64,000 nt of DNA from Photobacterium arenosum (GCF_014841115.1 NZ_JACYTP010000002.1:496001-560000); one strand, 5' to 3'. Shown: positions 46,666 to 56,529, counted from the first letter of the stretch. Notes: generated from the letters alone by a model not told the origin. Numbers and translations are program-made.

Positions 46666-47718
46666 GTGGAAGTGAGACACGATTGGAGCGTTGCAGAAGT
46701 GCAGGCGCTGTTTGAAAAACCCTTCATGGATCTGGTGTTTGAAGCGCAGCAAGTTCACCGTCAGTATCATGAACCCAACAAGGTTCAGGTCAGCACCCTG
46801 CTGTCGATCAAAACCGGCGCCTGCCCGGAAGACTGTAAATACTGCCCGCAGAGTGCCCACTACCGCACCGACGTTGACCGTGAACGCCTGATGGAAGTTG
46901 AGCGGGTGCTGGATGCGGCAGAAAAAGCCAAAAGCTCGGGTGCGACACGTTTCTGTATGGGCGCAGCCTGGAAAAACCCCAAAGAGCGCGACATGCCGTA
47001 CCTGCTGGAAATGGTACGCGGTGTGAAGTCTATGGGGCTGGAAACCTGTATGACGCTGGGCATGATTACCGGCGATCAGGCCAGCACGCTGGCCGATGCC
47101 GGTCTGGATTACTATAACCACAATCTGGATACCTCGCCTGAGTATTACGGCAATATCATTACCACCCGTACTTATCAGGATCGTCTGGATACGCTGTCGC
47201 ATGTGCGTGATGCCGGTATGAAGATTTGCTCCGGCGGAATTATAGGAATGGGCGAAAGTGCGCGTGACAGGGCAGGCCTGCTGGTTGAGCTGGCGAACCT
47301 GCCGGTGCACCCGGAAAGCGTACCTATCAATATGCTGGTGAAAGTTAAAGGGACGCCGCTTGATAGCGTGGATGATGTCGATCCGCTGGACTTTGTCCGC
47401 ATCATCGCGGTTGCCCGCATTATGATGCCGGCTTCCGCTGTTCGCTTGTCGGCTGGCCGTGAGGGAATGAGTGAAGAAACTCAGACACTGTGCTTTATGG
47501 CGGGCGCTAACTCTGTGTTCTACGGATGCAAGCTGCTGACCACACCTAACCCGGAAGAAGACAAAGACATGCAGTTGTTTAACAAGCTGGGTATTAACCG
47601 GCAGGAAAAAGCCGCTAAGCCGGATGAGTATCAGGAACATGAACTGCTTGGTCAGGTAGCACAGCGTGTGGCTGCCCGCCCGGCAGCAGATGACTTGTTC
47701 TACGATGCCTCTCTTTAA
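46666..47718 (+). CDS. bioB: biotin synthase BioB
   Basis: A 350-residue radical SAM enzyme inserting sulfur into dethiobiotin. The [4Fe-4S] cysteines are C53, C57 and C60 (CPEDCKYC), exactly as in E. coli, and the [10 protein letters not shown] and RLSAGRE blocks of the auxiliary cluster site are present. It starts at a GTG, eight bases behind AGAGG. It is the first gene of bioBFCD, whose genes overlap one another, and is controlled by the operator upstream. Confidence 0.96.
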   Translation: MEVRHDWSVAEVQALFEKPFMDLVFEAQQVHRQYHEPNKVQVSTLLSIKTGACPEDCKYCPQSAHYRTDVDRERLMEVERVLDAAEKAKSSGATRFCMGAAWKNPKERDMPYLLEMVRGVKSMGLETCMTLGMITGDQASTLADAGLDYYNHNLDTSPEYYGNIITTRTYQDRLDTLSHVRDAGMKICSGGIIGMGESARDRAGLLVELANLPVHPESVPINMLVKVKGTPLDSVDDVDPLDFVRIIAVARIMMPASAVRLSAGREGMSEETQTLCFMAGANSVFYGCKLLTTPNPEEDKDMQLFNKLGINRQEKAAKPDEYQEHELLGQVAQRVAARPAADDLFYDASL

Positions 47719-48904
47719 TTCCCGGATATCACAGTCCCTGAGTCAGCGACAGACTCAGGGACTGTATCGTCAGAGAAAGCCACTCAGCAGGCAGCCATCC
47801 TGCGTGCAGTTTGCCGGTAAACAACAAGCGCATATTAACTTTTCCAGTAACGATTATCTGGGACTGGCTCAGTGCCCGGAATTGATCGCGGCCTGGCAGC
47901 AGGGGTTGTCTGTTTATGGCGCAGGCAGTGGCGGTTCACCTTTGGTGACCGGGCATCAGGTACCGCATGCAGAGCTTGAGTACCGGCTGGCGGATTGGCT
48001 GGGGTACGACAGAGCCTTGTTATTCAGTACCGGATTCAGTGCCAATCAGGCGGTGCTGTTTGCCTTACTCGGCAAATCAGACCGGCTGATCCAGGACAAG
48101 CTGAATCATGCCTCTTTGATGGAAGCGGGCCTCTTATCACCGGCGCTCATGCGCCGCTTTGCTCACAACGATCTCAATGCCCTGGATGCATTATTAAAAG
48201 CCGGGTCAGGCGATTGTGCCGCTACTCTGGTGGTAACGGAAGGCGTGTTCAGCATGGATGGTGATCAGGCGCCGCTGGCGGCGATCTCAGCCCTGTGCAG
48301 TGCTTCACAAAGCTGGCTGATGGTTGATGATGCCCATGGTTGCGGGGTGCTGGGGGAAGGCGGTCGGGGCAGTGCGGCGCTGGCAGGCATTAAACCTGAG
48401 ATCAGCATTGTCACATTTGGCAAAGCCTTCGGCATGCACGGCGCGGCGGTGTTGTGCAGCGATGAGGTTGCAGAATACCTGATTCAGTTTGCGCGGCATT
48501 ATATCTACTCGACGGCGATGCCGCCGGCACAGGCACATGCACTGTGTACCGCTTGCGATCTGGTCCAGAGTGGAGACTGGCGCAGGGAGAAGCTGGCAGC
48601 ATTAGGACATATTCTGGCAGACGAACTATTGCCGGAAGTGGGTCTGGTTGCGACAGAAACACCGATCAAACCTGTATTGCTGGGCAGCAGTGAACTGGCA
48701 ATAAACCTGTCTGCAGCTCTGGCTGAAAAAGGCATTTGGGTGTCGGCTATCCGACCGCCCACAGTGCCGGTCAATCAGGCCAGATTACGTATTACCCTGT
48801 CTGCCAGCCATACAGAGAAACAAGTCAAAGCGTTGGCAACATCGTTGAATGCGTCTTTTGAAGAGGTACAGGATGCAGGAAATCAGTCCGACAGTGGCGG
48901 TTAG
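47705..48904 (+). CDS. bioF: 8-amino-7-oxononanoate synthase BioF
   Basis: A 399-residue alpha-oxoamine synthase condensing pimeloyl thioester and alanine. [23 protein letters not shown], and the cofactor lysine in [12 protein letters not shown] are diagnostic. The ATG at 47705 lies within the last codons of bioB, a 14-base overlap. The C-terminal residues overlap bioC by 32 bases and are likely under weak constraint. Confidence 0.95.
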   Translation: MPLFNSRISQSLSQRQTQGLYRQRKPLSRQPSCVQFAGKQQAHINFSSNDYLGLAQCPELIAAWQQGLSVYGAGSGGSPLVTGHQVPHAELEYRLADWLGYDRALLFSTGFSANQAVLFALLGKSDRLIQDKLNHASLMEAGLLSPALMRRFAHNDLNALDALLKAGSGDCAATLVVTEGVFSMDGDQAPLAAISALCSASQSWLMVDDAHGCGVLGEGGRGSAALAGIKPEISIVTFGKAFGMHGAAVLCSDEVAEYLIQFARHYIYSTAMPPAQAHALCTACDLVQSGDWRREKLAALGHILADELLPEVGLVATETPIKPVLLGSSELAINLSAALAEKGIWVSAIRPPTVPVNQARLRITLSASHTEKQVKALATSLNASFEEVQDAGNQSDSGG

Positions 48905-49700
48905 GCCACGGAATCAGAACTTGTCTGATTCAGACAAGCAGGCGATTGCCGCCAGTTTTGGTAAAGCTGCAAAACAATATGATCAATCGGCGGCTTTTCA
49001 GCGACAGGTGGGACACCAATTGCTGGATACATTACCCAGCCTGCCGGAAGGCAGCCACTGGCTGGATACCGGATGCGGAACCGGGTATTTCACCCGCCAG
49101 CTGCAGGCCATGCACTACCAGACCACAGCCATTGATCTGTCAGAACAAATGCTGGCGCAGGCCAAAGCGCGCTGTGATGGCGCAGGCGTGTTTTGTGTCG
49201 CTGATGCCGAATCGCTGCCATTTCCGGACAACCACTTTGATGCGGCCTTTTCCAGTCTTGCTCTGCAATGGTGCTCAGATCTTGCCGTTCCGCTGCGGGA
49301 GTTGCAGCGGGTTGTCAAACCGGGCGGGGTGATTGGAATCACCACGCTGGCAGAGGGCACATTGTTTGAGCTTGAACGCGCGTGGCAATCGGTTGATACG
49401 CAGCGGCATGTCAATCAGTTTGACTCTGTCACTCAGCTTTCACAGGCCGTGGCAGAGGCGGGGCTGAATGCGGCAGAGTTATCGGTTAAGCCAGTGGTTA
49501 TGCATTATGAGCGTGCACTGGATTTAATGAAGGATCTGAAGGGGATAGGTGCCACTCACCTGTCGGAGCAGCGTCGGCAAGGGATGTTCGGCCGGACGGC
49601 GCTGAACCGGATCGAAAATGCCTATGCGTGTTTTCGCGACAGTACGGGTCAATTACCCGCAACGTATCAAGTTTGTTTTGGAGTGTTCACAAATGTCTAA
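48873..49700 (+). CDS. bioC: malonyl-ACP O-methyltransferase BioC
   Basis: A 275-residue SAM methyltransferase that starts pimeloyl synthesis by methylating malonyl-ACP. The AIAASFGKAAKQYDQSA opening, the SAM-binding LDTGCGTGYFT and the ALQWCSDL block are family hallmarks. The ATG at 48873 behind GAAGAGG lies inside the bioF 3' end. A partner BioH-type esterase is not in this window. Confidence 0.94.
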   Translation: MQEISPTVAVRPRNQNLSDSDKQAIAASFGKAAKQYDQSAAFQRQVGHQLLDTLPSLPEGSHWLDTGCGTGYFTRQLQAMHYQTTAIDLSEQMLAQAKARCDGAGVFCVADAESLPFPDNHFDAAFSSLALQWCSDLAVPLRELQRVVKPGGVIGITTLAEGTLFELERAWQSVDTQRHVNQFDSVTQLSQAVAEAGLNAAELSVKPVVMHYERALDLMKDLKGIGATHLSEQRRQGMFGRTALNRIENAYACFRDSTGQLPATYQVCFGVFTNV

Positions 49701-50370
49701 CGCATTTTTTGTTACAGGAACGGATACCGATGCAGGAAAAACGGTAGTTACCCGTACTTTAATTGAATCCTGTGTTCGCTCTGGGCAAAGAACAGCAGGG
49801 TTTAAACCGATTGCATCAGGCAGTACGCTGACCGCTTATGGTATGCGCAATTCTGATGCACTGTTTTTACAAGCCGCTTCCCAGCCAGAATTGCAGTATG
49901 AAGAAGTTAACCCTTATACGTTTGAGCCGCCCATCGCGCCTCATATTGCAGCAAAGCAGGCAGGTATTAGCATAGATCCTGCCAGATTGTCTGAAGGTTT
50001 ATCAAAGCTGAAGCAAAAAAGTGATGTGGTGTTTGTTGAAGGTGCCGGCGGGTGGCGTGTTCCTCTTTCCGACACAATGAAACTGTCTGACTGGGTAAAG
50101 CAGGAAGAAATGGCAGTCATATTAGTGGTGGGGGTGAAACTGGGTTGCCTGAATCATGCGATGCTGACCGCAGAAGCGATTCAAAATGATGGCCTGACGC
50201 TGGCCGGTTGGGTGGCAAACCTTGTTGATCCGGATACCCATTGTTATGAGGATAACCTGAAGTATCTTGAATCTTACCTGCCCGCCCCAAAGTTAGGTGA
50301 AATCCCCTATTTGCCCGGTATTGCCAAGCGGGACTTAACGGCCTACCTGAATATGGATCTTTTGGTTTAA
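49693..50370 (+). CDS. bioD: dethiobiotin synthetase BioD
   Basis: A 225-residue P-loop enzyme closing the ureido ring with CO2 and ATP. The P-loop is GTDTDAGKT at the N terminus, and VEGAGGWRVPL is the conserved second motif. The ATG at 49693 overlaps bioC by eight bases. It ends the operon; a GC-rich hairpin (CGCCGCC 50412-50418 with GGCGGCG 50424-50430) follows. Confidence 0.95.
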   Translation: MSNAFFVTGTDTDAGKTVVTRTLIESCVRSGQRTAGFKPIASGSTLTAYGMRNSDALFLQAASQPELQYEEVNPYTFEPPIAPHIAAKQAGISIDPARLSEGLSKLKQKSDVVFVEGAGGWRVPLSDTMKLSDWVKQEEMAVILVVGVKLGCLNHAMLTAEAIQNDGLTLAGWVANLVDPDTHCYEDNLKYLESYLPAPKLGEIPYLPGIAKRDLTAYLNMDLLV

Positions 50371-50411
50371 ACCGTTTTTTCCATTTTATCGCACGGTACA
50401 TAACACGACAA

Positions 50412-50430
50412 CGCCGCCAGTAAGGCGGCG
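50412..50430 (+). terminator. hairpin after bioD
   Basis: A seven-base GC stem with a five-base loop lies 41 bases after the stop; only a weak T-rich tail follows. Confidence 0.45.
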
Positions 50431-50448
50431 CTGTTGCATTTCATGCTG

Positions 50449-51111
50449 TTAATAGCGTTGTTTTTTGTTGACCAGGCCCGGCAAACAATACCAGATAGCC
50501 GCAGCCAGGATTAAACTGTAACCCAGCAGCTCGACCCCTTCTTCAGCCAGGTTTTTTACTTCTCGCATATAGTTATCCTGCATCGCGGTTTGCCAGATCT
50601 CTCCCATGCCAAACAGGCGTGAGAACACCAGCAGGGTAGCCAGACCGCCCAGCATCAGACCGAAACTGGCGTGTTTGCTGTATCGACTGAGTGGCTGTTG
50701 TGTTGTCGGCAGATGTTTACGGGCATATGCCATCCCCAGCACCGCAACCACGGCAGCTGGGAATTTCCAGAAACCGTGCCGGATAAGGTCCAGCAGCCCA
50801 TCCAGCTCCCGGATCAGCAGCACCATAAAAAACGTGGAAACCAGAACAGCAAAGCCTTTTTGTGCTGGCTGCTTCATGGCCAGGCCAAAAAAGAGTGCGC
50901 TGGTCAAAAACAGATAAAGTTCCTGAGTATATTCCACGAGAGAGTTTTCGCCGAGATTGCCACTCAGTTGCAGCACTTCGATTTTTATGATGAGTGCTGC
51001 AATTGCCGCGATAACGGCAACAGCCATAAACATAGCAACGGGAAGGAGCAGAGTGCGCACGTCTTCCCGCGAAGTGGCGCTATCCATAGTGTGTGAATAG
51101 AGCTTTTTCAT
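50449..51111 (-). CDS. multi-pass membrane protein of unknown function
   Basis: A 220-residue inner-membrane protein with about six hydrophobic segments and a short charged loop (RELDGLLDLIRHG) between the third and fourth. The second segment follows an EYTQE motif. I do not recognise a named family. It lies at the place between bioD and htpX where other vibrios also have small unknown genes, facing bioD convergently. A possible internal start at residue 9 cannot be excluded. Confidence 0.68.
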   Translation of the reverse strand: MKKLYSHTMDSATSREDVRTLLLPVAMFMAVAVIAAIAALIIKIEVLQLSGNLGENSLVEYTQELYLFLTSALFFGLAMKQPAQKGFAVLVSTFFMVLLIRELDGLLDLIRHGFWKFPAAVVAVLGMAYARKHLPTTQQPLSRYSKHASFGLMLGGLATLLVFSRLFGMGEIWQTAMQDNYMREVKNLAEEGVELLGYSLILAAAIWYCLPGLVNKKQRY

Positions 51112-51209
51112 AATTTACCTGTACAGTATTCAGAATGATTTTTGGGACTAGTATCACATAAACATTCTGAATGAGAACTTGCGTAAGGACATTATGACGC
51201 AAAAATGAC

Positions 51210-51232
51210 AAAGCCTCCGAAAAGGAGGCTTT
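51210..51232 (-). terminator. terminator of the 51-residue protein gene
   Basis: AAAGCCTCC (51210-51218) pairs exactly with GGAGGCTTT (51224-51232) around five bases; on the minus strand TTTGTCATTTTTG lies downstream. Confidence 0.75.
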
Positions 51233-51257
51233 GAGTCCAGCATTTGGTACAAGGAAA

Positions 51258-51413
51258 TCAGTTATCGCTGAGTAAAGGCATCTGCTCAATGGCTTCAGTT
51301 GGCTGAGTCGTGATTGGGTCAATCCCCAGCTCTGCGCAGGCTTCTTCAGCCGTCATGCCAAGATGGCAGCGCAGGATATCAATTGCGACTTGGTAGTTTT
51401 CTTGGTCAGCCAT
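51258..51413 (-). CDS. 51-residue acidic protein
   Basis: A short leftward frame starting MADQENYQVAIDILRCHLG, with AGGAGG six bases before its ATG and a good terminator right after its stop. The sequence is acidic, helical and ends in a likely disordered tail. It resembles small conserved vibrio proteins of unknown role, but I cannot name the family. Its own signals argue for an independent transcript. Confidence 0.68.
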   Translation of the reverse strand: MADQENYQVAIDILRCHLGMTAEEACAELGIDPITTQPTEAIEQMPLLSDN

Positions 51414-51691
51414 CTTGCCTCCTTGTTAGATACTGTGAATTCGAATACGCAACGACAATAGAGAATGGCGGCATCTTATACAATACGACCAAAGTCTAAG
51501 ACCCTGCTGATCGGGCAAACCATGATTTCTGTCTCAGAAGCGGATATCTCTTACCAAAAGTAACAATTTCCTGCTTCCGCTTGTTTTTAGATTGAACGAC
51601 CATACTATAAGTACCATCTTATTGATGCGCCAGCCATTAGGAAGGCGCAGAAGCATTTGACACCCAGACCTTTGTTGGAGAAAAGAAAGGT

Positions 51692-52570
51692 ATGAAGCGA
51701 ATTGGCTTGTTCCTGGCAACCAACCTTGCCGTAATGCTGGTATTCAGCATTGTGCTCAATATTATCTATGCCGTTACTGATTTACAGCCAGGCAGTTTAA
51801 ATGGCCTGTTGGTTATGGCAGTGCTGTTTGGTTTTGGCGGCTCTTTGATTTCCCTCTTCATGTCTAAGTCCATGGCGCTCAGGTCTGTGGGTGGTATGGT
51901 GATTGAACATCCGCGTAATGAAACAGAACACTGGCTGATGGAAACGGTTGCACGTCAGGCGAAACAGTCTGGTATCGGTATGCCGACTGTGGCTGTTTAT
52001 GATTCACCGGATATCAATGCGTTCGCAACAGGTGCCAAGCGTGATGAATCTTTGGTGGCAGTGTCTACCGGGTTGTTACACAGCATGACCCGCGATGAAG
52101 CGGAGGCCGTGCTGGCACACGAAGTCAGCCATATTGCCAATGGTGATATGGTGACTATGACCTTGCTACAGGGGGTGGTGAACACCTTTGTGATTTTTGT
52201 CTCCCGTATTATTGCGGGTGCTGTCAGTGGTGTCAGTAACAACAACGAAGAAGGCGAGGGCGGCAGTTTTATGACCTACTTCATTGTTTCCACCATTATG
52301 GAATTACTGTTCGGTTTCCTGGCCAGTATTATTACCATGTGGTACAGCCGTCACCGTGAATTCAAAGCCGATGCAGGCTCTGCACATCTGGTTGGTAAAG
52401 AGAAGATGATTGCTGCGCTGGAGCGCCTGAAAGTCAGTCAGGAATCTCACCTTGAAGGTTCAATGATGGCGTTCGGCATCAACGGCAAGAAAACCTTGTC
52501 TGAACTCTTCATGACACACCCACCGCTGGAAAAACGTATTGATGCGTTGCGTCGTGGTGAGCACCTGTAA
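51692..52570 (+). CDS. htpX: membrane zinc protease HtpX
   Basis: A 292-residue M48B protease of the inner membrane, which degrades damaged membrane proteins with FtsH. Two N-terminal membrane helices, then the zinc motif HEVSH (H143, E144, H147) and the third ligand E223 in HREFKAD, then two further hydrophobic segments. GGAGAAAAGAAAGG provides the ribosome site. It is a single-gene unit; the distance from bioD matches other vibrio genomes. Confidence 0.95.
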   Translation: MKRIGLFLATNLAVMLVFSIVLNIIYAVTDLQPGSLNGLLVMAVLFGFGGSLISLFMSKSMALRSVGGMVIEHPRNETEHWLMETVARQAKQSGIGMPTVAVYDSPDINAFATGAKRDESLVAVSTGLLHSMTRDEAEAVLAHEVSHIANGDMVTMTLLQGVVNTFVIFVSRIIAGAVSGVSNNNEEGEGGSFMTYFIVSTIMELLFGFLASIITMWYSRHREFKADAGSAHLVGKEKMIAALERLKVSQESHLEGSMMAFGINGKKTLSELFMTHPPLEKRIDALRRGEHL

Positions 52571-52586
52571 TCCACTCAGACTAACG

Positions 52587-52613
52587 ACAGCCCCCGCACT
52601 ATGCGAGGGCTGT
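52587..52613. terminator. bidirectional hairpin after htpX
   Basis: ACAGCCC (52587-52593) pairs with GGGCTGT (52607-52613), extended by GC pairs inside. It separates htpX from the convergent dehydrogenase gene. Confidence 0.6.
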
Positions 52614-52614
52614 T

Positions 52615-53745
52615 TCATTTGGGCACAATGCGGTACAGGTTGCCGTTGTCAGTACCGAAATAGACAATCCCTTCTGCACTTTGCGCCAGTGAGCGCACTC
52701 TTTCATTCAAGTCTTCAAACAGCCTTTCTTCTTTGACAGGATTTCCCTGCGCATTAAGGGCGACTCGATTCAGGTGCTGTAACACCAGTGCACCGGCAAA
52801 CAGATTACCCTGCCAGGCCGGAAAAGCGCTGCCCTGATACATCATCAGGCTGCCGGGGGCAATGGAGGGGACATAGACTTTTTTCGGTGACTCAATACCG
52901 GCTTTTTCTTTGGATTCACCGACATCCAGCGGCCCCCAGTACTCTTTACCGTGTGAGGTAACTGGCCAGCCGTAATTGCGCCCCGGCAGGATCAGGTTGA
53001 TTTCATCCCCACCGCGCGGGCCATGTTCAATTTCCCATAACCTGTCTGTCTTTGTATCAAATGCGATGCCTTGCGGGTTGCGGTGACCATAGCTCCAGAT
53101 CTCTGCCGATGCACCAGACTGACCATAAAAGGGGTTGTCTTTCGGCACTGTGCCATCGAGATTCAAACGTAATATTGAGGCGGCGTGATTGCTCAGATCC
53201 TGCCCGTTCGGGCGATTTCCTCTGTCACCGACAGAGAAAAACACATGCCCTTTCATATCAAACGCTATCCGGCTGCCATAGTGTTTGCTGGCCTCACTGT
53301 GCGAACGGGAAACCAGCAAATCCTGCCAGTTGGTGAGCGTCTGGCCTGATAATTTGGCTCTTGCCAGTGTGGTGGCACTGCCGTTGTTGACCGGTTTGCT
53401 GTAGGTAAAATAGATCCAGCCATTTGCCGAGGGGTCGGGGGATACAGTGACATCCAGCAAACCACCCTGGCCCCGGGTATAAATATCTGGCAGGCCACTC
53501 AGGGTGCTTTGCTGTCCTGAGCGGGTATCGACCAGGACCGCCTTTCCCTGACGCAGCGTAATGAGCAGTGTTGTTGGGTCAACAAAGGTCATTCCCCACG
53601 GCACTGACAGGCCGTCAGCCACTTTTTCAAGCTGATAAGCCATGCCTTCACTGGAGCCGGTACTGATAATGCCGGGCGCGGATGTCACTGAGAAAGACAA
53701 TGTGCTTAACAATGCACCGATGAAGGCAAGGTGTCGGAATCTCAT
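52615..53745 (-). CDS. PQQ-dependent aldose sugar dehydrogenase (YliI-like)
   Basis: A 376-residue soluble beta-propeller dehydrogenase. A signal peptide ends near VTSAP (residue 24). DGLSVPWGMTF, RGQGGLLDVTVSPD, YGHRNPQGIAF and EHGPRGGDEINL are the conserved blocks around the PQQ and calcium site. It oxidises aldoses in the periplasm if PQQ is available; many species of this family import PQQ from outside. No PQQ synthesis gene is in the window. Confidence 0.87.
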   Translation of the reverse strand: MRFRHLAFIGALLSTLSFSVTSAPGIISTGSSEGMAYQLEKVADGLSVPWGMTFVDPTTLLITLRQGKAVLVDTRSGQQSTLSGLPDIYTRGQGGLLDVTVSPDPSANGWIYFTYSKPVNNGSATTLARAKLSGQTLTNWQDLLVSRSHSEASKHYGSRIAFDMKGHVFFSVGDRGNRPNGQDLSNHAASILRLNLDGTVPKDNPFYGQSGASAEIWSYGHRNPQGIAFDTKTDRLWEIEHGPRGGDEINLILPGRNYGWPVTSHGKEYWGPLDVGESKEKAGIESPKKVYVPSIAPGSLMMYQGSAFPAWQGNLFAGALVLQHLNRVALNAQGNPVKEERLFEDLNERVRSLAQSAEGIVYFGTDNGNLYRIVPK

Positions 53746-53792
53746 GGTATCTTCCTTAATAAAATGATCTTTTCAGTAAGCCTAGTCGATGC

Positions 53793-55256
53793 TCACTCTG
53801 TGTTATCAATCAGTGGTCTGATATGTTCGGCAATCAGTTGCGCCAGCTTTTTCACGCCTGAGTTCCAGTGCGAATTATCTTCGAATGCCGCATAGCTGAG
53901 CCGGAGACAATGGCGGTACTGATCCTGAGTGCAAAACATATTGCCGGGTAACAGGCTGATGCCGGCCGCCAGTGCCTGCTGATAAAGCTGATAGCTGTCG
54001 GCCTGCTCGGGCAACGTCAGCCAGCACAGAAAGCTGCCATCGGGCAGGTGTAAATGATACTGGCCAGCCATCCAGGGATAGCTGTCGAGCGCAGCACAAA
54101 GACGCTGACTGAATGCGCGTTGATTACGCTGGTAATAGCGTCTGACTTTATTGAGGTGAGTGCGGTATTTGCCGGTCTTTAAAAACTCAGCCACCGCTGA
54201 CTGCATCAGATTCAGGCTGCCCATGTTGTCTGCCAGCAGGCGTTTTTCAATCAGCGGCTGATACTGTCCGGCCAGCATCCAGCCAATACGCAAACGTGAA
54301 TCCAGCGTTTTAGATAACGAATTGCAATAAATTACCCTGTTATCAGTATCCAGACTGTAAAGTGCGGGCGGGCGTTTGCCGTAACCCAGATCACCAAACA
54401 CATCATCTTCAATAACGGGGATACCTGCGGTGATGCTGAGAAAGCGCTCGCGCTCACCCCGTGGCATCACAGCGCCGGTTGGATTATTGAAGCTCGGGTT
54501 GATCAGAATCGCCGCGACGGGCCACTGCGCCAGAGCGAGTGACAGGTGCGTTAGATCCATCCCGCTCTGCGGGTGAGAGGGGATCTCCACCACTTTCAGG
54601 CCAAGTGATTCCAGCAGCAGCAGATTGCCGAAATAGCAGGGGGAATCAACGATGACGGTATCGCCGGGTTGGGTCAGCACCTGCAATGCCATGCTGATCC
54701 CTTGCTGTGCGCCGTGGGTGATCAGAATGTCATCGGGCGAGGTCGAAATGTCCAGCCACTGGTTAACAGTGACCAGCTGCTTTCGTAATTGCTCATCACC
54801 TGGCGGGAGCAAATAATGGCTCGGCAGATGAGTCTGGTAACGGCTATGGCGGCCAATTTCAGCATACAGCGAGGTAATGGCCGGAAATTGCGTATTCGGG
54901 TGCGCGCTGCCGGTTGGCAGCAAAGACGATGACGGGGACTGTTGCAATATGGTTCGGCTTAATGTCAGTAAATCGACAAAGCCGGGGGCCTGCATCGTCA
55001 GAGGGGCAGTCCGTTCGGCAGTGATAACCCGGTAGCCAGCGCGGGGATGCGCTTCAATTTTCTGAGCCGCTTCAAGTTCCTGATACGCACGTATGACAGT
55101 GTTTTTACTTACCGTGAGCTGTTCACTTAACTGACGAATCGAAGGAAGCTTATCACCCGCCTGATACACACCGCGCTCCATACGCAGTGTCAGTTCCCGG
55201 ATCACTTGCCGGTATTTGGCCTCTGTACTTGGCTGATCATGCTGTGCTTGTGTCAT
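53793..55256 (-). CDS. MocR-type (GntR/aminotransferase) regulator
   Basis: A 487-residue regulator with an N-terminal GntR winged helix (RQLSEQLTVSKNTVIRAYQELE) and a class I aminotransferase-like domain; the cofactor lysine lies in NSLSKTLDSRLRIGW. MocR proteins sense PLP-linked amino compounds and bind direct repeats. It is divergent from an EamA exporter, which is a common pairing, so it probably regulates that exporter. The spacer contains the direct repeat TGTACCC at 55258 and 55301. Confidence 0.9.
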   Translation of the reverse strand: MTQAQHDQPSTEAKYRQVIRELTLRMERGVYQAGDKLPSIRQLSEQLTVSKNTVIRAYQELEAAQKIEAHPRAGYRVITAERTAPLTMQAPGFVDLLTLSRTILQQSPSSSLLPTGSAHPNTQFPAITSLYAEIGRHSRYQTHLPSHYLLPPGDEQLRKQLVTVNQWLDISTSPDDILITHGAQQGISMALQVLTQPGDTVIVDSPCYFGNLLLLESLGLKVVEIPSHPQSGMDLTHLSLALAQWPVAAILINPSFNNPTGAVMPRGERERFLSITAGIPVIEDDVFGDLGYGKRPPALYSLDTDNRVIYCNSLSKTLDSRLRIGWMLAGQYQPLIEKRLLADNMGSLNLMQSAVAEFLKTGKYRTHLNKVRRYYQRNQRAFSQRLCAALDSYPWMAGQYHLHLPDGSFLCWLTLPEQADSYQLYQQALAAGISLLPGNMFCTQDQYRHCLRLSYAAFEDNSHWNSGVKKLAQLIAEHIRPLIDNTE

Positions 55257-55257
55257 C

Positions 55258-55307
55258 TGTACCCTAAAGAAATCATAAAACTGTCACTTTCGACTTTTTT
55301 TGTACCC
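55258..55307. promoter_or_regulatory. direct repeat in the MocR-EamA intergenic region
   Basis: TGTACCC occurs at 55258-55264 and 55301-55307 in the same orientation, 43 bases apart. MocR regulators usually bind direct repeats, so this is a candidate operator; the first copy lies at the very start of the MocR gene leader. Confidence 0.4.
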
Positions 55308-55353
55308 ATCTACAGTAGTGGAAAATCATGATAATCACCAGAAGGACGTCTCA

Positions 55354-56262
55354 GTGGCTCGGTTTATTCCTTTCATATTTGTGATGCTGTGGAGCACGGG
55401 TTTCATTGGTGCCCGTTTTGGTCTGCCGTATGCGGAACCTGCAACGTTTCTTTTTATACGCATGGCGTTCAATATTCTGATTTTTATGGTGTTGTTGTAC
55501 TTACTTAACGGGCAGCTCCCGGCAGGTCGCGCACGGCTGCACAGCATGGTCGCGGGTGTGCTGATTCATGGTTTTTATCTGGGCGGCACCTATTACGGTA
55601 TTTACCTTGGTATGCCAGCGGGCCTGTGCGCCTTATTGGTTGGATTACAACCTGTACTGACGGCACTCTTGTTAGTCGCAATGGGGCAGGAGCGTCTGGC
55701 ATTATCACAGTGGCTGGGGCTGCTGGTGGGACTGATGGGCATTACTTTGGTACTGCAGGGCAATATGAGCTGGCAGCAGGAAGATCATAAAATAGCCGCC
55801 TATTTGTGTGCCGCGACCGCTTTGCTCGGTATTACGCTCGGTACACTGTATCAAAAGCGTTTCTGCCAGCAGGTTGATCTGGTCGGTGGCTCGGTTTACC
55901 AATACCTGACGGCTGCGCTCTTGTTCGCACCTGTGATGATGACGATGGAAACTATGCAGGTGGAATGGAATCTGACATTCACCCTGACTCTGGCCTGGCT
56001 GGTACTTGGGGTGTCTGTGACCGCAGTCTGGCTGTTGCTGTATATGGTGAGACACGGGGAAGCCTCGAAAGTCGCCTCAACTTTCTATCTGGTGCCGCCG
56101 GTGACAGCGCTGCAAGCCTGGCTGGCATTTAATGAAACCTTCGATGCGATGAGTGCCGTCGGTTTTATGCTGGCTGCGATGGCGGTTTATCTGGTGATGC
56201 GAAAACCCAAGACGGTGCAAACGCAGGAAAAGTCATTGGCTTCTGTGCAACAGGAAAGCTAA
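55354..56262 (+). CDS. EamA/DMT family exporter
   Basis: A 302-residue inner-membrane transporter with ten hydrophobic segments. The opening FVMLWSTGFIGARFGLPYAEP is typical of EamA exporters linked to MocR regulators. The start is GTG at 55354, seven bases behind AAGGA; longer frames to 55318 (GTG) or 55300 (TTG) run into the putative operator. The last seven codons lie in a 20-base tandem duplication that continues past the stop. Confidence 0.82.
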   Translation: MARFIPFIFVMLWSTGFIGARFGLPYAEPATFLFIRMAFNILIFMVLLYLLNGQLPAGRARLHSMVAGVLIHGFYLGGTYYGIYLGMPAGLCALLVGLQPVLTALLLVAMGQERLALSQWLGLLVGLMGITLVLQGNMSWQQEDHKIAAYLCAATALLGITLGTLYQKRFCQQVDLVGGSVYQYLTAALLFAPVMMTMETMQVEWNLTFTLTLAWLVLGVSVTAVWLLLYMVRHGEASKVASTFYLVPPVTALQAWLAFNETFDAMSAVGFMLAAMAVYLVMRKPKTVQTQEKSLASVQQES

Positions 56263-56286
56263 AGGGGCAACAGGAAAGCTAAAGGG
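56247..56286 (+). repeat. 20-bp perfect tandem duplication
   Basis: GCAACAGGAAAGCTAAAGGG occurs twice back to back (56247-56266 and 56267-56286). The first copy encodes the end of the EamA gene and its TAA. A small hairpin (GGCTGA 56285-56290 with TCAGCC 56295-56300) follows. Confidence 0.9.
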
Positions 56287-56358
56287 CTGAAAAATCAGCC
56301 AAAGCGAAAATGAATGTGTCAGATTGGCGATCAAGTGTGCATTTGATTCTTTGGGGTA

Positions 56359-56387
56359 TTTACAACATGGGATCGGCTGGGTATCAT
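56359..56387 (+). promoter_or_regulatory. tRNA-Ser promoter
   Basis: TTTACA (56359-56364), 17 bases, TATCAT (56382-56387), followed by a GCGC discriminator just ahead of the predicted start near 56394. GC-rich discriminators are typical of stringently controlled stable-RNA promoters. Confidence 0.65.
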
Positions 56388-56400
56388 GCGCACCACTTAC

Positions 56401-56491
56401 GGAGAGATGGCTGAGTGGTTGAAAGCACCGGTCTTGAAAACCGGCATACGTTAATAGCGTATCTAGGGTTCAAATCCCTATCTCTCCGCCA
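56401..56491 (+). tRNA. tRNA-Ser(UGA)
   Basis: A 91-base class II tRNA. The acceptor stem GGAGAGA (56401-56407) pairs with TCTCTCC (56481-56487), then discriminator G and encoded CCA. The anticodon stem CCGGT/ACCGG encloses CTTGAAA, giving anticodon TGA. A long variable arm (ATACGTTAATAGCGTAT region) confirms serine type. The T arm holds GGTTCAAATCC. It is a single-tRNA unit with its own promoter and terminator. Confidence 0.97.
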
Positions 56492-56500
56492 CATTTGAAG

Positions 56501-56529
56501 AAACCGCTGCCAGTTCAGCGGTTTTTTTT
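56501..56529 (+). terminator. tRNA-Ser terminator
   Basis: AAACCGCTG (56501-56509) pairs with CAGCGGTTT (56516-56524), followed by T to 56529. Confidence 0.92.

Noticed and set aside
46660-47640. A 326-codon open frame opposite bioB
   Set aside because: Antisense shadow of bioB; low-complexity composition and no family resemblance.
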